Positions 9,463 to 19,430 of a DNA stretch of 64,000 bases are shown here, piece after piece (within the stretch, counting starts at the first letter, position 1; every line of letters starts with the position of its first letter). The position numbers and the translations under genes were made by a program. A model generated the notes under the pieces. The model made no database searches. It was not told the DNA's origin and worked only from the letters and a program-made list of their open reading frames with translations. This stretch comes from Bryobacterales bacterium. Lineage in GTDB: Bacteria; Acidobacteriota; Terriglobia; Bryobacterales; Bryobacteraceae. The stretch is taken from assembly GCA_026954325.1 (NCBI GenBank), contig JAIXKK010000152.1, positions 61,823-125,822 on the forward strand, given 5' to 3'.

Positions 9463-12400
9463 TCAGAAGCTGAAACGCAGCGATAGTTGAATGACGCGCG
9501 CCGCCCACGCCGCCGTCACCTGGCCGAATCGCGCGTTCACCTGGTTGCCCTGCGCGTCAAATCGCGCCGTCGAGTCCACGCTCTGGAACTGCGTATGGTT
9601 GAATGCATTGTACATCTCCCAGCGGAATTGCAGGTTGCGCGGCTCGCTCACAATCAGGAAGTTCTTGAACAGCGAGATGTCCCAGTTGTTGATTCCCGGC
9701 AGCCGGAAGACATCCTTCGGCGCATTCCCCATGCTGCCCTTGGGCGGACGGGCAAACACGCCGGTGTCGAACCAGCGCAGGAAACTGCGTTCTCCGTGCG
9801 AGAGCGGAGCTTTTCCGGTCACGATGATGCGCGCCCCGTCGCCGCCGCCCGTGATGTCCGCTCCATCCACCGTGCTGAAGCCCACCCCGCTTGGCTGGCC
9901 GCTCACGAATGCCGTGAAGCCCGCCACCTGCCAGTTGTCAAACACCGCCCGGACCCCGGGGTTGTCCCACTGCCTGCTCAGCTTCGGCACATCCCAAATA
10001 TAGTTCAACACCAGGTTGTGTGTCTGGTCGAATGCGGACTTGCCATAATTCCACACTCGGCGCGGCGCGTAGGTGGAGACCGTGGATTGTTCGTTGGTGC
10101 TGAAATCCATGGCTTTCGACCAGGTATAGGACATGCCGAACTGTAGAGCCTTGGTAAACCGCCGGTTCACCGTAACTTGTAGCGCGTTGTAATTGGTGGT
10201 GCCGCCGTTCTCGTAATAGTTGATGTTGCCATAACCCGGATAAGGCCGGAAGTAGTTGTCGTTCAGCCATGTGAAGACCGATGCGCGGCTCCAACTGCAC
10301 CGGTTGCTGCTCTTTGAAGCCTGAGGGGTAGGTCGGGTCGGTGCCGAGCACCATGCCGTTGATCGGATCCCCGGAATTGGGAACGTACACACCGATCAGC
10401 GGCGAAATAGCGAGTGCCCCCGTAAGCGGGTTGCGGGCGACGCGCCGCCCGTTCGCGTCCAGCGCCGGCAGGAAGAGCACCGGAGCCTTCGAAAGTTGAT
10501 ACCGCTCCGGTGAGAACGCCGCGCTCGTTCCGTTTTTCTGCGTCCACGGCGTGTACCAGACGAACCGGAGTCCGATGTCCAGGGTCAGCTTCCGGTTCAC
10601 CTTCCAGGTGTCCTGGGCGAACCATTGCAGAATCGTGCTGCGCCCGTTGTAGCCCGGCCGCGACGTGGACTCCACATAGGAGTAGTAGTTGCCAAGGACG
10701 GCGTTGGTGTATGCGTAGTTGGCGTCCAGCGGGTTGTTCACGTCGCGCGCAAACGAGAAGTTGCCCGCGAAGGTGCCGTCCTCGCCCTCGTACTCCCGGC
10801 CACGGTCCGCAAAGATCCCGAACTTGAACGCATGCGCTCCGCGAATCCAACTGAAGCTGTCGCTGAAGTTGAACGTCGTGTCGGCCCCGTGCATGGGGAA
10901 GCGGCCGTCCCAGCCGATATCCGCCGCCGCGGGCACGCCCCCGAACGACGCCATTGGGATGAAATTCAGGGGATTGTTCTGGGGATAGAATTGTCCCAGG
11001 GTCATGCCCAGCGCGGCGCGGTTCAGTTTCTTCAGGTCGCCGTCATTCATCGGCGTGGCCTGCTCCATGCTGTGACCCGCCCCGGCGGAGAACTCGTTTA
11101 CCATGCTCGGGCTGATGGTTCTCGTGTAGTTAACCACCAGGCTCGGGAACCGGAACAGATAGCGGGAGAGGATCTCGTCCCAGGTGGCCCGGCCTCCCGC
11201 CGGAGCGCCATAGCCCTGGTTATCGGCGCGCCATGTCGACCCGCGCACCGAGAAGCGGTCCTTGCCGGTGGGCAGATAATCGAACTTGAACAGGTGTTGC
11301 TGCTTGGGAATTTCCCAACTCTGGCTGAAGTTGTAGTTGTAGGCGCCCCGTGTCACCGCGCGGTTGAGCGCATTGGGCTGCGGGAAGACGTTGAGCAGAA
11401 TCTGGCCGTTCTTGTTGATCCGGCTGGCGGGAACCACGTTGTCCGGAAAGGGGCTCCCGGCGGTGGGATCTCTCATCACGATCAGGGCGCCGCTCACGTC
11501 CAGCGTCTGGCTGAAATTCCCGGAGCGCTCCAGCGCCGTGGGCACCGTGGTCTGCTGGAGAGGCCGCGGTGACTTGCTGCCCCAGTCTTCAAACGAATAG
11601 AAGAAGAACAGCTTCTCCTTGTGGGAATTGAACTTGCCGGGAATGTAGACCGGTCCTCCCACCGTGACGCCCAGCGTGTTGTAACGGTACACCGGCTTGG
11701 CCACGCGGTTCAGATTGTTGAAGAAGTTGTTGGCGTTGAACATCTCGTGGCGCTTGTACCAGTAGCCGCTGCCGTGAAACTGCTGGGTGCCGCTCTTGGT
11801 CACCACGTTAATGAATGCGCCGCCATTGCGGCCGTACTCGGCCTGATAGTTGTTGAGTAACACTTTCACGTCGGAGACGGCGTCAAGATTGATCGAACTC
11901 GAACCCGTATACGGATTGCCGAGATCGTTGCCTGCCAGGCCGTCCACGTTCAGCGTGTTCCCCTCGTAGCGCCCGCCCTGGATATTCGGAAAACTGGTGC
12001 CCAGGTTCTCCCCGACCGCCTCCGTATCCGGCGTGTAGGTCACGCCGGGCATGGTGCGCAGCAGCGACATGACATCCCGGCCGCGCACCAGAATCATGTT
12101 GATCTGGCTGGACGTCAATTCCGCGGAGTGGTCCGAACTGGCGGTCTGAACCACCTCGCCGGTCGCCTGCACCGTCACCTTTTCCGTTACCGCGCCGATC
12201 TGGAGTGGAATGTCTCCCAGCGCCAACCGCTCATTGGCGCTCAGGTTCATGCCCGTTCGTTCCACGGATTGGAACCCTTGCTGTTCGACCCGCAGCGTGT
12301 AAACTCCCGGCTGCACCGAGGGAAACGCAAAAGCGCCGAGTTCGTTGGTATCCGCCCTGCGTATGTCACTGGTTCGCTCGTTCATCAATACCACCGGGGC

Positions 12401-12538
12401 GCCCACGATCACGGTGCCCGACGGGTCCACCACCCGGCCCGAAACCGAGCCCATGATGGACTGCGCCGCCATCGGAATCCGAGTGACGGACACAAGAAAG
12501 AACGCTAGCAGAAATGCGTGATGGCTACCCTGACGCAT
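9463..12538 (-). pseudogene. TonB-dependent receptor (Oar-like), disrupted by internal deletion and frameshift
   Basis: From ATG 12538 (AGGAG upstream) come a signal peptide, a carboxypeptidase-regulatory beta domain (GSVSGRVVDPSGTVIVGAPV), a plug (NIQGGRYEGNTLNVDG, VVTKSGTQQFHGSGYW) and the first half of the barrel up to LEPRIG near 10280. The frame then turns to nonsense. A second frame resumes at once with LNDNYFRPYPGYGNINYYENG and runs to the C-terminal aromatic residue (LSLRFSF). Compared with the usual spacing in this family, roughly 100-130 residues between these points are missing. The receptor would not assemble a full outer-membrane barrel as written. An assembly error at this site cannot be excluded. 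Confidence 0.85.
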
Positions 12539-12585
12539 AGGAATCTCCTTTACTGAACAAAACACCGAAGCCCTGTCCAGAATTT

Positions 12586-12602
12586 GTATACGGTCAGTAT
12601 AC
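12586..12602. promoter_or_regulatory. Palindromic operator candidate upstream of TonB receptor
   Basis: GTATACGGTCAGTATAC contains two self-complementary GTATAC half-sites separated by five bases. It overlaps the -10 box of the promoter at 12596-12623 and extends toward its start point, the placement expected of a repressor site. GTATAC-type sites are known for some GntR-family sugar-acid regulators such as UxuR/ExuR. No regulator gene of that type lies in the window. Confidence 0.5.
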
Positions 12603-12623
12603 TGCCCGTTTATCGAAAGTCAA
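12596..12623 (-). promoter_or_regulatory. Sigma-70 promoter for the disrupted TonB receptor
   Basis: On the minus strand, TTGACT (12623-12618) is followed after 16 bases by TATACT (12601-12596). Each box differs from consensus at one position. It lies about 60 bases upstream of the receptor start codon at 12538, and its boxes match those upstream of the second receptor at 30252. Confidence 0.72.
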
Positions 12624-12825
12624 GCGGAAACAGCCTATCCTTTCGTGAAGCTCTACCTGCAACACAAGGAAGCCACAATCACGCCTAATGCTATTTGCGC
12701 TGGCGTATCCACCCATCCTCATCGTCCAAGAAACGTTTGGCTGGCGCTGAACGCGAATGCTGAAAACTCTGTGCCGGCGCACAAGTCGACTTGCATCCGC
12801 GTGGACATTCGTGGATACTCGCTGT

Positions 12826-15111
12826 ATGCAATTACCTCGCCGTCCGGCGCTTCTGGCTGCCGCGCTGCTGTGCGCCGCCTCCTCCTCCGCCGCCGAGCCC
12901 CCGGTTTCCGCCGCCCAGTTCTCCGCCCGCGCCCTGCCGGCGTTGCCCATCGAGCGCCCTCACGATTTCCGCAAAGCCATTGAAACCTGGACCGAGCCGC
13001 CGCGCCGCAATCCCGCATCCAAGCCTGCCGGGAATGAACTGGCGATGCCCGCGCGGGGCTGGACGCTGGCCATCGCCGGCGACGCCGGCCCGGTGCTGCG
13101 CCAGGCGGCCGGGGATTTCCGGGATTACCTCCATCGCGCCATGCAGGTAGAGGTTGCGCTGGAAACGCCCGCCTCGCTCTCGCAATGGAGCGGCATGCGC
13201 CGCGCCGTGGTGGCGGGCACGCGCGCCCAGATGCCGGGTTGCGGGGATTCGCTCACCGCCCGCAAGGATTACCAGATCATAGTAGGACCTGAGCGCATCG
13301 CGATCTGTGGCTACGATGAGCGCGGCGCGATGTACGGGCTCTACAACCTGGAAGCCCGCATGAGCCTGCGGGAGGCGCCCTTCCTGCCGCGTAATCTCAA
13401 CACCGTGCGCCACAGCCTCTACGGCGCGCGCATGACACTCTCCGGCCTGGGCTGGATGGAGTGGCCCGACACCTATCTCTCGATGATCGCCCATCACGGC
13501 TTCGACGCTATTTACGCCTCGGTGTACGCCAATCCGAACGGGACGATAGCCGGCCCGCCCTACAGCTACATGATCCGGCGGCAGGATCCGGCGCGCATGC
13601 GCGACCTCATTGACCGCGCGGCGCGCTACGGGTTGGATGTCTACGCGCCCATCATGCACCACCTGGATGGCACGCCCGGGAACGAGGCCGCGCTGCGCAA
13701 ACTGGTGCGCGACAATGTGACCCGGTTTCCGGAAATTCGCGGCTACGTGCTGCTCATCGAGGGCTTCGATTACGAGCGCTGGCCCTCCTGGAACCGCGCC
13801 GACATCCGCAAGTGGATTGACGCCTGGACGCGCGGGGTAGCCATCGCCGCCGAGGAGATGCATAAGATCAATCCCGCCATCGAGGTGCTGCCCTGGGATT
13901 ACAACATCGATTTCCGCGCGCGCTCGGTGGACACCAAGCGCTACGTGATCGACCGTTATGCCCAGGATGTTATTCCGCTGGTCACCTGGGAAAACGGGAA
14001 AACGTTTATCCGCGACGGCGAGGAGGGCTATCTCAAGGATTACGCGATCAACGAGGTGGGTCCGGCGGAAGTCTCGGCGGCGCAGATCGAGCGCGCCCGC
14101 GAGCGCGGCATGAAGGTCTTCGCCAAGGCCGACACCTTCGCGAGCTGGCAGTTCGGCACCTTCCCCTACCTGCCCTTCCCCTACCAGTGGCATGCCCGCT
14201 ACCAGGAACTCGAAAAGCGCGGGATCGACGGCACGATGGAGAGTTGGAGCTACGGCTTCAAACCGAACTGGGTGGCGGAACTGCGCAACTGGTACAGTTG
14301 GTCGGACGCTCCTCCGCTCGACGATCTGCTGAAATCGATCGCCCGGCGGGAGTTCGGTCCCGGCAGCGAAGACCTGGCTCTCAACGCCTGGGAACACTTC
14401 AGCAAAGCCATCGCGCTGCTGCCCGACACCGGCCCCAATATGGGGACCACCAACGCCATCGGCTCGCCGCTCTTTTTCCAGGAGCCCAAAGTGCGCGCCA
14501 TCGAGGTGGAGCATAGCTGGGCCCTTCCGGGCATCGAGGCCGGCGGAGTGCGGGTCAGCAAGTACTGGCCCTATGCCCCGGAGCGCGTGATCCTGTCGCC
14601 GGACTTCACCAACAAGACCAATGCCGCCGCGCGCTACGCCGGCCCTTTCAGCCTGCCGGTTTTCAACAAGTACCTGCTGGCGGCCGCCGGCGAGATGGAG
14701 AAGGGACTCGAGAGTTACCGCCGGGCCGCGCTCCAGGCGCCCGCCGGTAAGCGCCGTACGGCGTTTCGCGAAGTGCTCCTGGCCGAGCAGTTGCAGCGGA
14801 TGATGCGCAGCGACGCCGCCATCCTGGAATTCGAAGACCTGCGCCTGAAGCTGGCCAAAACCGCAAACGCCGCGGAGAAAACCGCCGCCTTGAACCGCAT
14901 GGCCGCCATTGCCCGCGAGGAACTGGCCCGTACCCGCGCCGCGCGCGACACCCAGATGCGCGATTCCCGCCTGGGCTATGAATGGGAGCAGGACTACTTT
15001 TACACGCCGGACGTGCTGGCTGAAAAGATCGAACAACTCCGCGGCGTGCTGGAGCGTGAGATCCCGGCCTATTCGAACCGGCACGGTCTCAACCGGCATA
15101 CTACACCGTGA
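12826..15111 (+). CDS. Secreted glycoside-hydrolase-like protein (GH20/GH67-type fold)
   Basis: 761 residues from ATG 12826, with a signal peptide (MQLPRRPALLAAALLCAASSSAAE). Residues ~85-200 form the alpha/beta domain seen before GH20/GH67 barrels (VLRQAAGDFRDYLHRAM, YGLYNLEARM). A barrel-like region follows (SMIAHHGFDAIYASVYANP, YGLDVYAPIMHHL, GYVLLIEGFDYERWPSW), then a helical C-terminal part of about 200 residues. It is related in layout to the proteins at 6515-9415 and 53400-55487. It is transcribed divergently from the TonB receptor and lies 52 bp upstream of the next exported hydrolase-like gene, so the three probably serve the same glycan. The enzymatic activity is inferred from fold-level resemblance only. 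Confidence 0.72.
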   Translation: MQLPRRPALLAAALLCAASSSAAEPPVSAAQFSARALPALPIERPHDFRKAIETWTEPPRRNPASKPAGNELAMPARGWTLAIAGDAGPVLRQAAGDFRDYLHRAMQVEVALETPASLSQWSGMRRAVVAGTRAQMPGCGDSLTARKDYQIIVGPERIAICGYDERGAMYGLYNLEARMSLREAPFLPRNLNTVRHSLYGARMTLSGLGWMEWPDTYLSMIAHHGFDAIYASVYANPNGTIAGPPYSYMIRRQDPARMRDLIDRAARYGLDVYAPIMHHLDGTPGNEAALRKLVRDNVTRFPEIRGYVLLIEGFDYERWPSWNRADIRKWIDAWTRGVAIAAEEMHKINPAIEVLPWDYNIDFRARSVDTKRYVIDRYAQDVIPLVTWENGKTFIRDGEEGYLKDYAINEVGPAEVSAAQIERARERGMKVFAKADTFASWQFGTFPYLPFPYQWHARYQELEKRGIDGTMESWSYGFKPNWVAELRNWYSWSDAPPLDDLLKSIARREFGPGSEDLALNAWEHFSKAIALLPDTGPNMGTTNAIGSPLFFQEPKVRAIEVEHSWALPGIEAGGVRVSKYWPYAPERVILSPDFTNKTNAAARYAGPFSLPVFNKYLLAAAGEMEKGLESYRRAALQAPAGKRRTAFREVLLAEQLQRMMRSDAAILEFEDLRLKLAKTANAAEKTAALNRMAAIAREELARTRAARDTQMRDSRLGYEWEQDYFYTPDVLAEKIEQLRGVLEREIPAYSNRHGLNRHTTP

Positions 15112-15163
15112 TGAGCTTCGCCGGCCGGCCGCCGGCCATCAACTTCTGACAGGAGGGTTTCAA

Positions 15164-17242
15164 ATGCCGATCGACATTTCGCGCCGTGAGGCGCTCCAAA
15201 GCGCCGCCGCGGGCCTGGGATTTCTCGGGTCCGCGAACATCGCGCCGGGGGCCGGGGTTCCGCCCGAAGTGGTCACCTTCCGCCACATCCACCTGGATTT
15301 TCATACTTCTCCCGCGATCACCGGGGTGGGTGAGCGTTTCAACGCCGAGGAGTTCGCGCGGGTGCTCAAGCAAGCCTCGGTCAACTCCATCACCATTTTC
15401 GCGAAATGCCATCATGGCATGTCCTATTACCCGACGAAGGTGGGGGTGCGGCATCCGAACCTGAAGGCCGACCTGGTGGGCGGCATGATCGAGGCCTGCC
15501 ACCGGCAGGGCATCCGCGTGCCGGTTTACATCAGCACCATGTATGACCAGCACATCTGGCGCAAGCACGCGGAATGGCGCGCCCTGGACGTGGAAGGCAA
15601 GTCCTACGGGCACCGCGGCGGCGCCGGGCCGCTGACTCCCAACCTGGGGCTGGTTTGCACAAACACGCCGTACCTCGATTACATCCTCGCGCAGGCCGAT
15701 GAAGTGCTTCAGAACTACGAGGCCGACGGCCTGTTCTACGATAACTACACCCACCCGGCCGCGGGCTGCTTCGGCCCTTCGTGCATGGAAGATCGCGAGA
15801 AACTGGGCCTCGACAGCACCAGGGCGGAAGACCGCCAGAAGCACGCCTACATCGTGATGAAGCGCGCCATGGACCGTTTCGCGGCCACGGCGCGGGCGCG
15901 CAAACCCAAGGTCAGCGTGTATATTAACGGGCCCTTCCGGCTGGGCCAGGACCCCCAGTTCCTGCGGCAGGTGGCCTCCGATTACTCCCATATCGAGATC
16001 GAATCGCTGCCCGGCGGAAGCTGGGGGTATGGCCATTTTCAGATGTCTTCGCGCTACCTGCGCAACTTCGGATTGGAGGCCCAGGGGATGACCGGCGCGT
16101 TCCACCGCGGTTGGGGCGATTTCGGCACGGTCCGCAACCAGGCGGCGCTCGATTATGAGTGCTTCAGCATGTTGGCGCAGGCCACCAGGTGCTCCATCGG
16201 CGACCACCTGCACCCGGACGGCGTGCTGAACCCGCGCACCTACGAGCGCATCGGGCGCACTTACCGCTCAGTGGCCGGGAAGGAACCCTGGTGCGAAGGC
16301 GCCTCCGCGGTCACCGAGATCGGCTTGCTGTACCCGCCTGCCGCGGCGCGCGGCAGCGACTCCGCCATGGGCGTCAACCGCATGCTCACGCAAACGCACC
16401 AGCAATTCGACGTGCTCGATCGCGAATCCGCGTTCTCCCGCTACAAGGTGCTGATCCTGGCCGACGACTACCGCCTCGATGACGCGCTGCGGGACAAACT
16501 GGCGGCGTATGTCGATGCGGGCGGCGGGCTGATCCTCAGTCATGAAGCCGGACTTGACCTCGCCGGGAAGGGCTTCGCGCTGCCAGGCATGGGGCTCGAT
16601 TACGAGGGCCCCTGGAAGCACGAATCCCAGTACATTGAAGCGCTCGAACCGCTGCGCGAGGGCGTCCCCGGCATGGTGCACGAGATGTATGAGACGGGGT
16701 CCGCGGTGAAGGCGCGGCCCGGCGCCACGGAACTCGCCCGAGTGTGGGCCGGCTACTTCGATAAGGATTACCGTCATTTTCAGGTGGAGCAGACGCCCTA
16801 TCAGAAACCCGCCGGCTACGCCGCGGCTGTCCAGCGCGGACGCATAGTCTACTTCGCGGTCCCCATTTTCCGGGCCTACGCGCGCCACGGCTATCCGGTC
16901 TACCGGCAACTGGTGGGCAATGCGCTCCGGCGGTTGTTGCCGGAACCACTGGTGCGGGCGGAACTGCCTACCACCGCTCAGGTAACCATGACTGCGCAGC
17001 GCGGCCGGCACATTCTCCACCTGCTGCACTATATTCCGGAGCGGCGCAGTCCGGACCTGGACATCGTGGAGGATGTCATCCCGCTGCGCGAGGTGGTGGT
17101 GGCGGCCCGCCTGCCGCGCCGTCCCGCGAAGGTTTACCTCGCGCCGCGGCGCCAGGATCTGAGCTGCGACTACCGCGAAGGCTACGCCAAGGTGACCGTA
17201 CCGGTGGTGAACGGTCACCAGATGGTAGTGTTCGAGGGCTGA
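15164..17242 (+). CDS. Tat-exported glycoside-hydrolase-like protein with GATase-like domain
   Basis: 692 residues from ATG 15164, preceded by AGGAGG. The N-terminus has a twin-arginine motif (SRREAL) and hydrophobic core, so export through Tat is likely. Residues ~40-400 resemble the putative glycosyl hydrolase/alpha-fucosidase-like barrel (FAKCHHGMSYYPTK, ADGLFYDNYTHP, YINGPFRLGQDP). Residues ~415-600 look like the beta-galactosidase trimerisation (glutamine-amidotransferase-like) fold (YKVLILADDYRLDDAL, YVDAGGGLILSHEAG), and a C-terminal beta domain follows. The same two-domain plan recurs at 23510-25678. I cannot assign a substrate. Confidence 0.75.
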   Translation: MPIDISRREALQSAAAGLGFLGSANIAPGAGVPPEVVTFRHIHLDFHTSPAITGVGERFNAEEFARVLKQASVNSITIFAKCHHGMSYYPTKVGVRHPNLKADLVGGMIEACHRQGIRVPVYISTMYDQHIWRKHAEWRALDVEGKSYGHRGGAGPLTPNLGLVCTNTPYLDYILAQADEVLQNYEADGLFYDNYTHPAAGCFGPSCMEDREKLGLDSTRAEDRQKHAYIVMKRAMDRFAATARARKPKVSVYINGPFRLGQDPQFLRQVASDYSHIEIESLPGGSWGYGHFQMSSRYLRNFGLEAQGMTGAFHRGWGDFGTVRNQAALDYECFSMLAQATRCSIGDHLHPDGVLNPRTYERIGRTYRSVAGKEPWCEGASAVTEIGLLYPPAAARGSDSAMGVNRMLTQTHQQFDVLDRESAFSRYKVLILADDYRLDDALRDKLAAYVDAGGGLILSHEAGLDLAGKGFALPGMGLDYEGPWKHESQYIEALEPLREGVPGMVHEMYETGSAVKARPGATELARVWAGYFDKDYRHFQVEQTPYQKPAGYAAAVQRGRIVYFAVPIFRAYARHGYPVYRQLVGNALRRLLPEPLVRAELPTTAQVTMTAQRGRHILHLLHYIPERRSPDLDIVEDVIPLREVVVAARLPRRPAKVYLAPRRQDLSCDYREGYAKVTVPVVNGHQMVVFEG

Positions 17243-17293
17243 GCGCGAGCAAAATGCATTGTGGGTGGTAAGTACCCTAGCCCATTGGTAATA

Positions 17294-17323
17294 TTGATCG
17301 CCCTCTCTTCCCTGCCCTAGAAT
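17294..17323 (+). promoter_or_regulatory. Sigma-70 promoter upstream of MPN-like gene
   Basis: TTGATC (17294-17299) is followed after 18 bases by TAGAAT (17318-17323). The start point would be near 17330, leaving a leader of about 26 bases that carries GGGAG before the TTG start at 17356. Confidence 0.55.
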
Positions 17324-17355
17324 GAGGCTAGCCACCTTCGCCGCAGGGAGTTTAT

Positions 17356-18516
17356 TTGCAGGGTTCGGATCACCGCGCGGGCGACGTACTGCTATGGTCG
17401 GTAGCGGAACACCCGTTAGAAATTGAATGCCAGTGGGCAGTCCTGGACGAAATCTTCGAGACTGTTGAGGAAGGGGTTCGGCGCCTCAGCCGCGGCGGCG
17501 TCGAAGTGGGAGGAGTCCTTTTCGGACGGCGGGACGCGGATCTGATCCGGGTGCTCGCCTGGAGCCCCATCGCCTGCGATCATACCCGGGGGGCGGCTTT
17601 TGTCCTTTCCAACGATGACCGGCAGGGGCTGTTACTGCTGCTCGAACAGGCGCAAATCGACCCGCGGTTGCGGGTACTCGATCCCGTGGGGTGGTTCGTC
17701 TCCCACACTCGCCCCGGGCTGCGCATGACCGAGGATGATATTGACCTGTTCAACCGCTTTTTCCCCGAACCCTGGCAAGTGACTCTCGTGGTCCATCCGC
17801 GGCGGGACAAGGGGACACGGGGCGGCTTCTTCGTTCGTGAGAAAGACGGGCGCATACAGAGTTCCGCTCCCTATGGGGAGTTTCCGATGGAAGGCTCGCG
17901 CGCGCTTGCCGTATCCCCCCGGCCGGGTCTGCTCGCCCCGCGGAGGGAAAAGACAGGCGATTCACCGGGCATTCCGGATAGCGGAAGACTGACGCGGCTT
18001 GCATGGGTGGCGGTGGCGCTTCTGGTCTGCGCCCTGGCGCTCTACGCCATTCCGAAGTTCCGCCAACCGGCGCCGCCCGACGCGCTGCAACTGCGGATTG
18101 TCGATGTCAAAGGCCAGTTGCGGGTGGAATGGGACCGCGCCAGCCGCGCCGTGCAACGCACCGATTCGGCCACGCTGTTTATTGACGATGGCGGAATGCT
18201 GCCGCCGGTTCATCTCGATGGCGACGCGGCGCGGCGCGGTTCGGTCACCTATGCGAGGCTCTCGGAGGATGTCATCGTACGCCTGGAAGTGAATCGCGAA
18301 AATCTGCCGCCGCTGCGGGAGCAGGCGCGTTACGTGGGTCCGCCGCTCGCGAAGTACGAAAGCCGTGAACTGCGCGAAACCAGGGAGCACACACGCAAAC
18401 TGGACGCCCAGGCAGCGGAGATTCGCAGCCGGATTGCCGAGGAAACCGGGCGGGCCAAGGAGTTGAACCAGGAGATCCGCAAAGCCGGGCGCAAGGAGGG
18501 ACGGAAGCGCAAGTAG
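17356..18516 (+). CDS. MPN/JAB-like domain membrane protein
   Basis: 386 residues from TTG 17356, chosen for the GGGAG upstream. Residues ~25-165 resemble a JAB/MPN fold: a helix with Glu (GGVEVGGVLFGRR) and the strand-loop GWFVSHTRPGLRMTEDDIDL. The zinc-binding His-x-His-Pro of active JAMM peptidases is not complete (SHTRP), so it is probably not an active isopeptidase. A single transmembrane helix follows near residues 215-235 (LAWVAVALLVCALALYAIP). Then come a beta domain (DALQLRIVDVKGQLRVEWDR) and a charged C-terminal coiled coil from about 330. The topology suggests a cytosolic MPN-like sensor joined to a periplasmic domain. It is unrelated in function to the recR cluster that converges on it. 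Confidence 0.65.
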   Translation: MQGSDHRAGDVLLWSVAEHPLEIECQWAVLDEIFETVEEGVRRLSRGGVEVGGVLFGRRDADLIRVLAWSPIACDHTRGAAFVLSNDDRQGLLLLLEQAQIDPRLRVLDPVGWFVSHTRPGLRMTEDDIDLFNRFFPEPWQVTLVVHPRRDKGTRGGFFVREKDGRIQSSAPYGEFPMEGSRALAVSPRPGLLAPRREKTGDSPGIPDSGRLTRLAWVAVALLVCALALYAIPKFRQPAPPDALQLRIVDVKGQLRVEWDRASRAVQRTDSATLFIDDGGMLPPVHLDGDAARRGSVTYARLSEDVIVRLEVNRENLPPLREQARYVGPPLAKYESRELRETREHTRKLDAQAAEIRSRIAEETGRAKELNQEIRKAGRKEGRKRK

Positions 18517-18522
18517 GCGCGC

Positions 18523-19119
18523 CTACATCTCGCGGCGGTTTTCCATCGACTTCGACATGGTCACCTCATCGGCGAATTCGAGGTCGCTGCCCACCGGCAG
18601 GCCCATGGCGATGCGCGTCACCTTGACGCCCAGCGGCTTCAGCAGACGCGAGAGGTACACTGCCGTGGCTTCGCCTTCCACTGTCGGGTTCGTCGCGAGA
18701 ATCACTTCGTTCACTTCGCCTTGCTGAAGCCGCGTGAGCAGGCTCTTGATTCGCAACTGCTCCGGACCCACGCCGCGCAGCGGGCTGATGGCGCCGTGCA
18801 GCACGTGATAAACGCCCTCATATTGACGCGTCGTCTCGATAGGCAGGATATTGGGGGGCTCTTCGACGACGCAGATGACGCTGTGGTCTCTGCCATCGTC
18901 GCGGCAATAGGGGCAGAGTTCCCCGTCGCTGATGTTGTTGCAGATTTTGCACAGGCTCAGCTTGTCCTTCACGTCCAGGATGGCCCTGGCCAGACGCTCC
19001 GCGTCTTCACGGCTCGCCCGCAGGAGATGAAATGCGATCCGCTGCGCCGACTTCTGCCCGATACCCGGCATGCGGCGCACTTCCTGAATCAGCCTCGAGA
19101 GCGGTTCGGCGAAGTCCAT
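18523..19119 (-). CDS. recR: Recombination mediator RecR
   Basis: 198 residues, the normal RecR length. It has the N-terminal helix-hairpin-helix (VRRMPGIGQKSAQRIAFHLL), the four-Cys zinc finger (CKICNNISDGELCPYC) and the Toprim segment (VICVVEEPPNILPIE). RecR, with RecF or RecO, loads RecA at gaps during recombinational repair. It is the last gene of a dnaX-ybaB-recR cluster, and its start directly abuts the ybaB stop, so the three are probably one operon. Confidence 0.97.
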   Translation of the reverse strand: MDFAEPLSRLIQEVRRMPGIGQKSAQRIAFHLLRASREDAERLARAILDVKDKLSLCKICNNISDGELCPYCRDDGRDHSVICVVEEPPNILPIETTRQYEGVYHVLHGAISPLRGVGPEQLRIKSLLTRLQQGEVNEVILATNPTVEGEATAVYLSRLLKPLGVKVTRIAMGLPVGSDLEFADEVTMSKSMENRREM

Positions 19120-19428
19120 TTAGAACATGCCCGGCGGGAGTCCCAGGCCGCCCAGCATGCCGCCCATCTTCTGCTGGATGGCTTCGTCCACCTTGCGCAC
19201 GGCCTCGTTGCAGGCCGCCAGAACAAGGTCTTGCATCATCTCCACGTCCCCGGCCACTTCCTTGTCGATCTTCACGCTGAGGATGTTCTTCTGGCCGTCC
19301 ATCGACACCATGACCATCCCGCCGCCGGCCGAGCCCTCGACGCGGATTTTGGCGATCTCCTCCTGCATACGCGCCTGCATCTGCTGCGCCTGCTTCATCG
19401 CGGTCTGCATGTTCCCTGGTAATTTCAT
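19120..19428 (-). CDS. YbaB/EbfC family nucleoid-associated protein
   Basis: 102 residues. The N-terminal helix is rich in Gln/Met (MQTAMKQAQQMQARMQEEIA), followed by the beta strands VEGSAGGGMVMVSMDGQKNI and the NEAVRKVDEAIQQKM helix, the order seen in YbaB/EbfC. The family binds DNA as a dimer. Its place between dnaX and recR is conserved across bacteria and supports the call. Confidence 0.94.
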   Translation of the reverse strand: MKLPGNMQTAMKQAQQMQARMQEEIAKIRVEGSAGGGMVMVSMDGQKNILSVKIDKEVAGDVEMMQDLVLAACNEAVRKVDEAIQQKMGGMLGGLGLPPGMF

Positions 19429-19430
19429 CT

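Noticed and set aside
12832..15099. A 755-codon open frame on the minus strand
   Set aside because: It is the exact antisense of a clear exported hydrolase-like gene. Its His/Gly/Ala-rich composition is the usual by-product of high third-position GC on the other strand.
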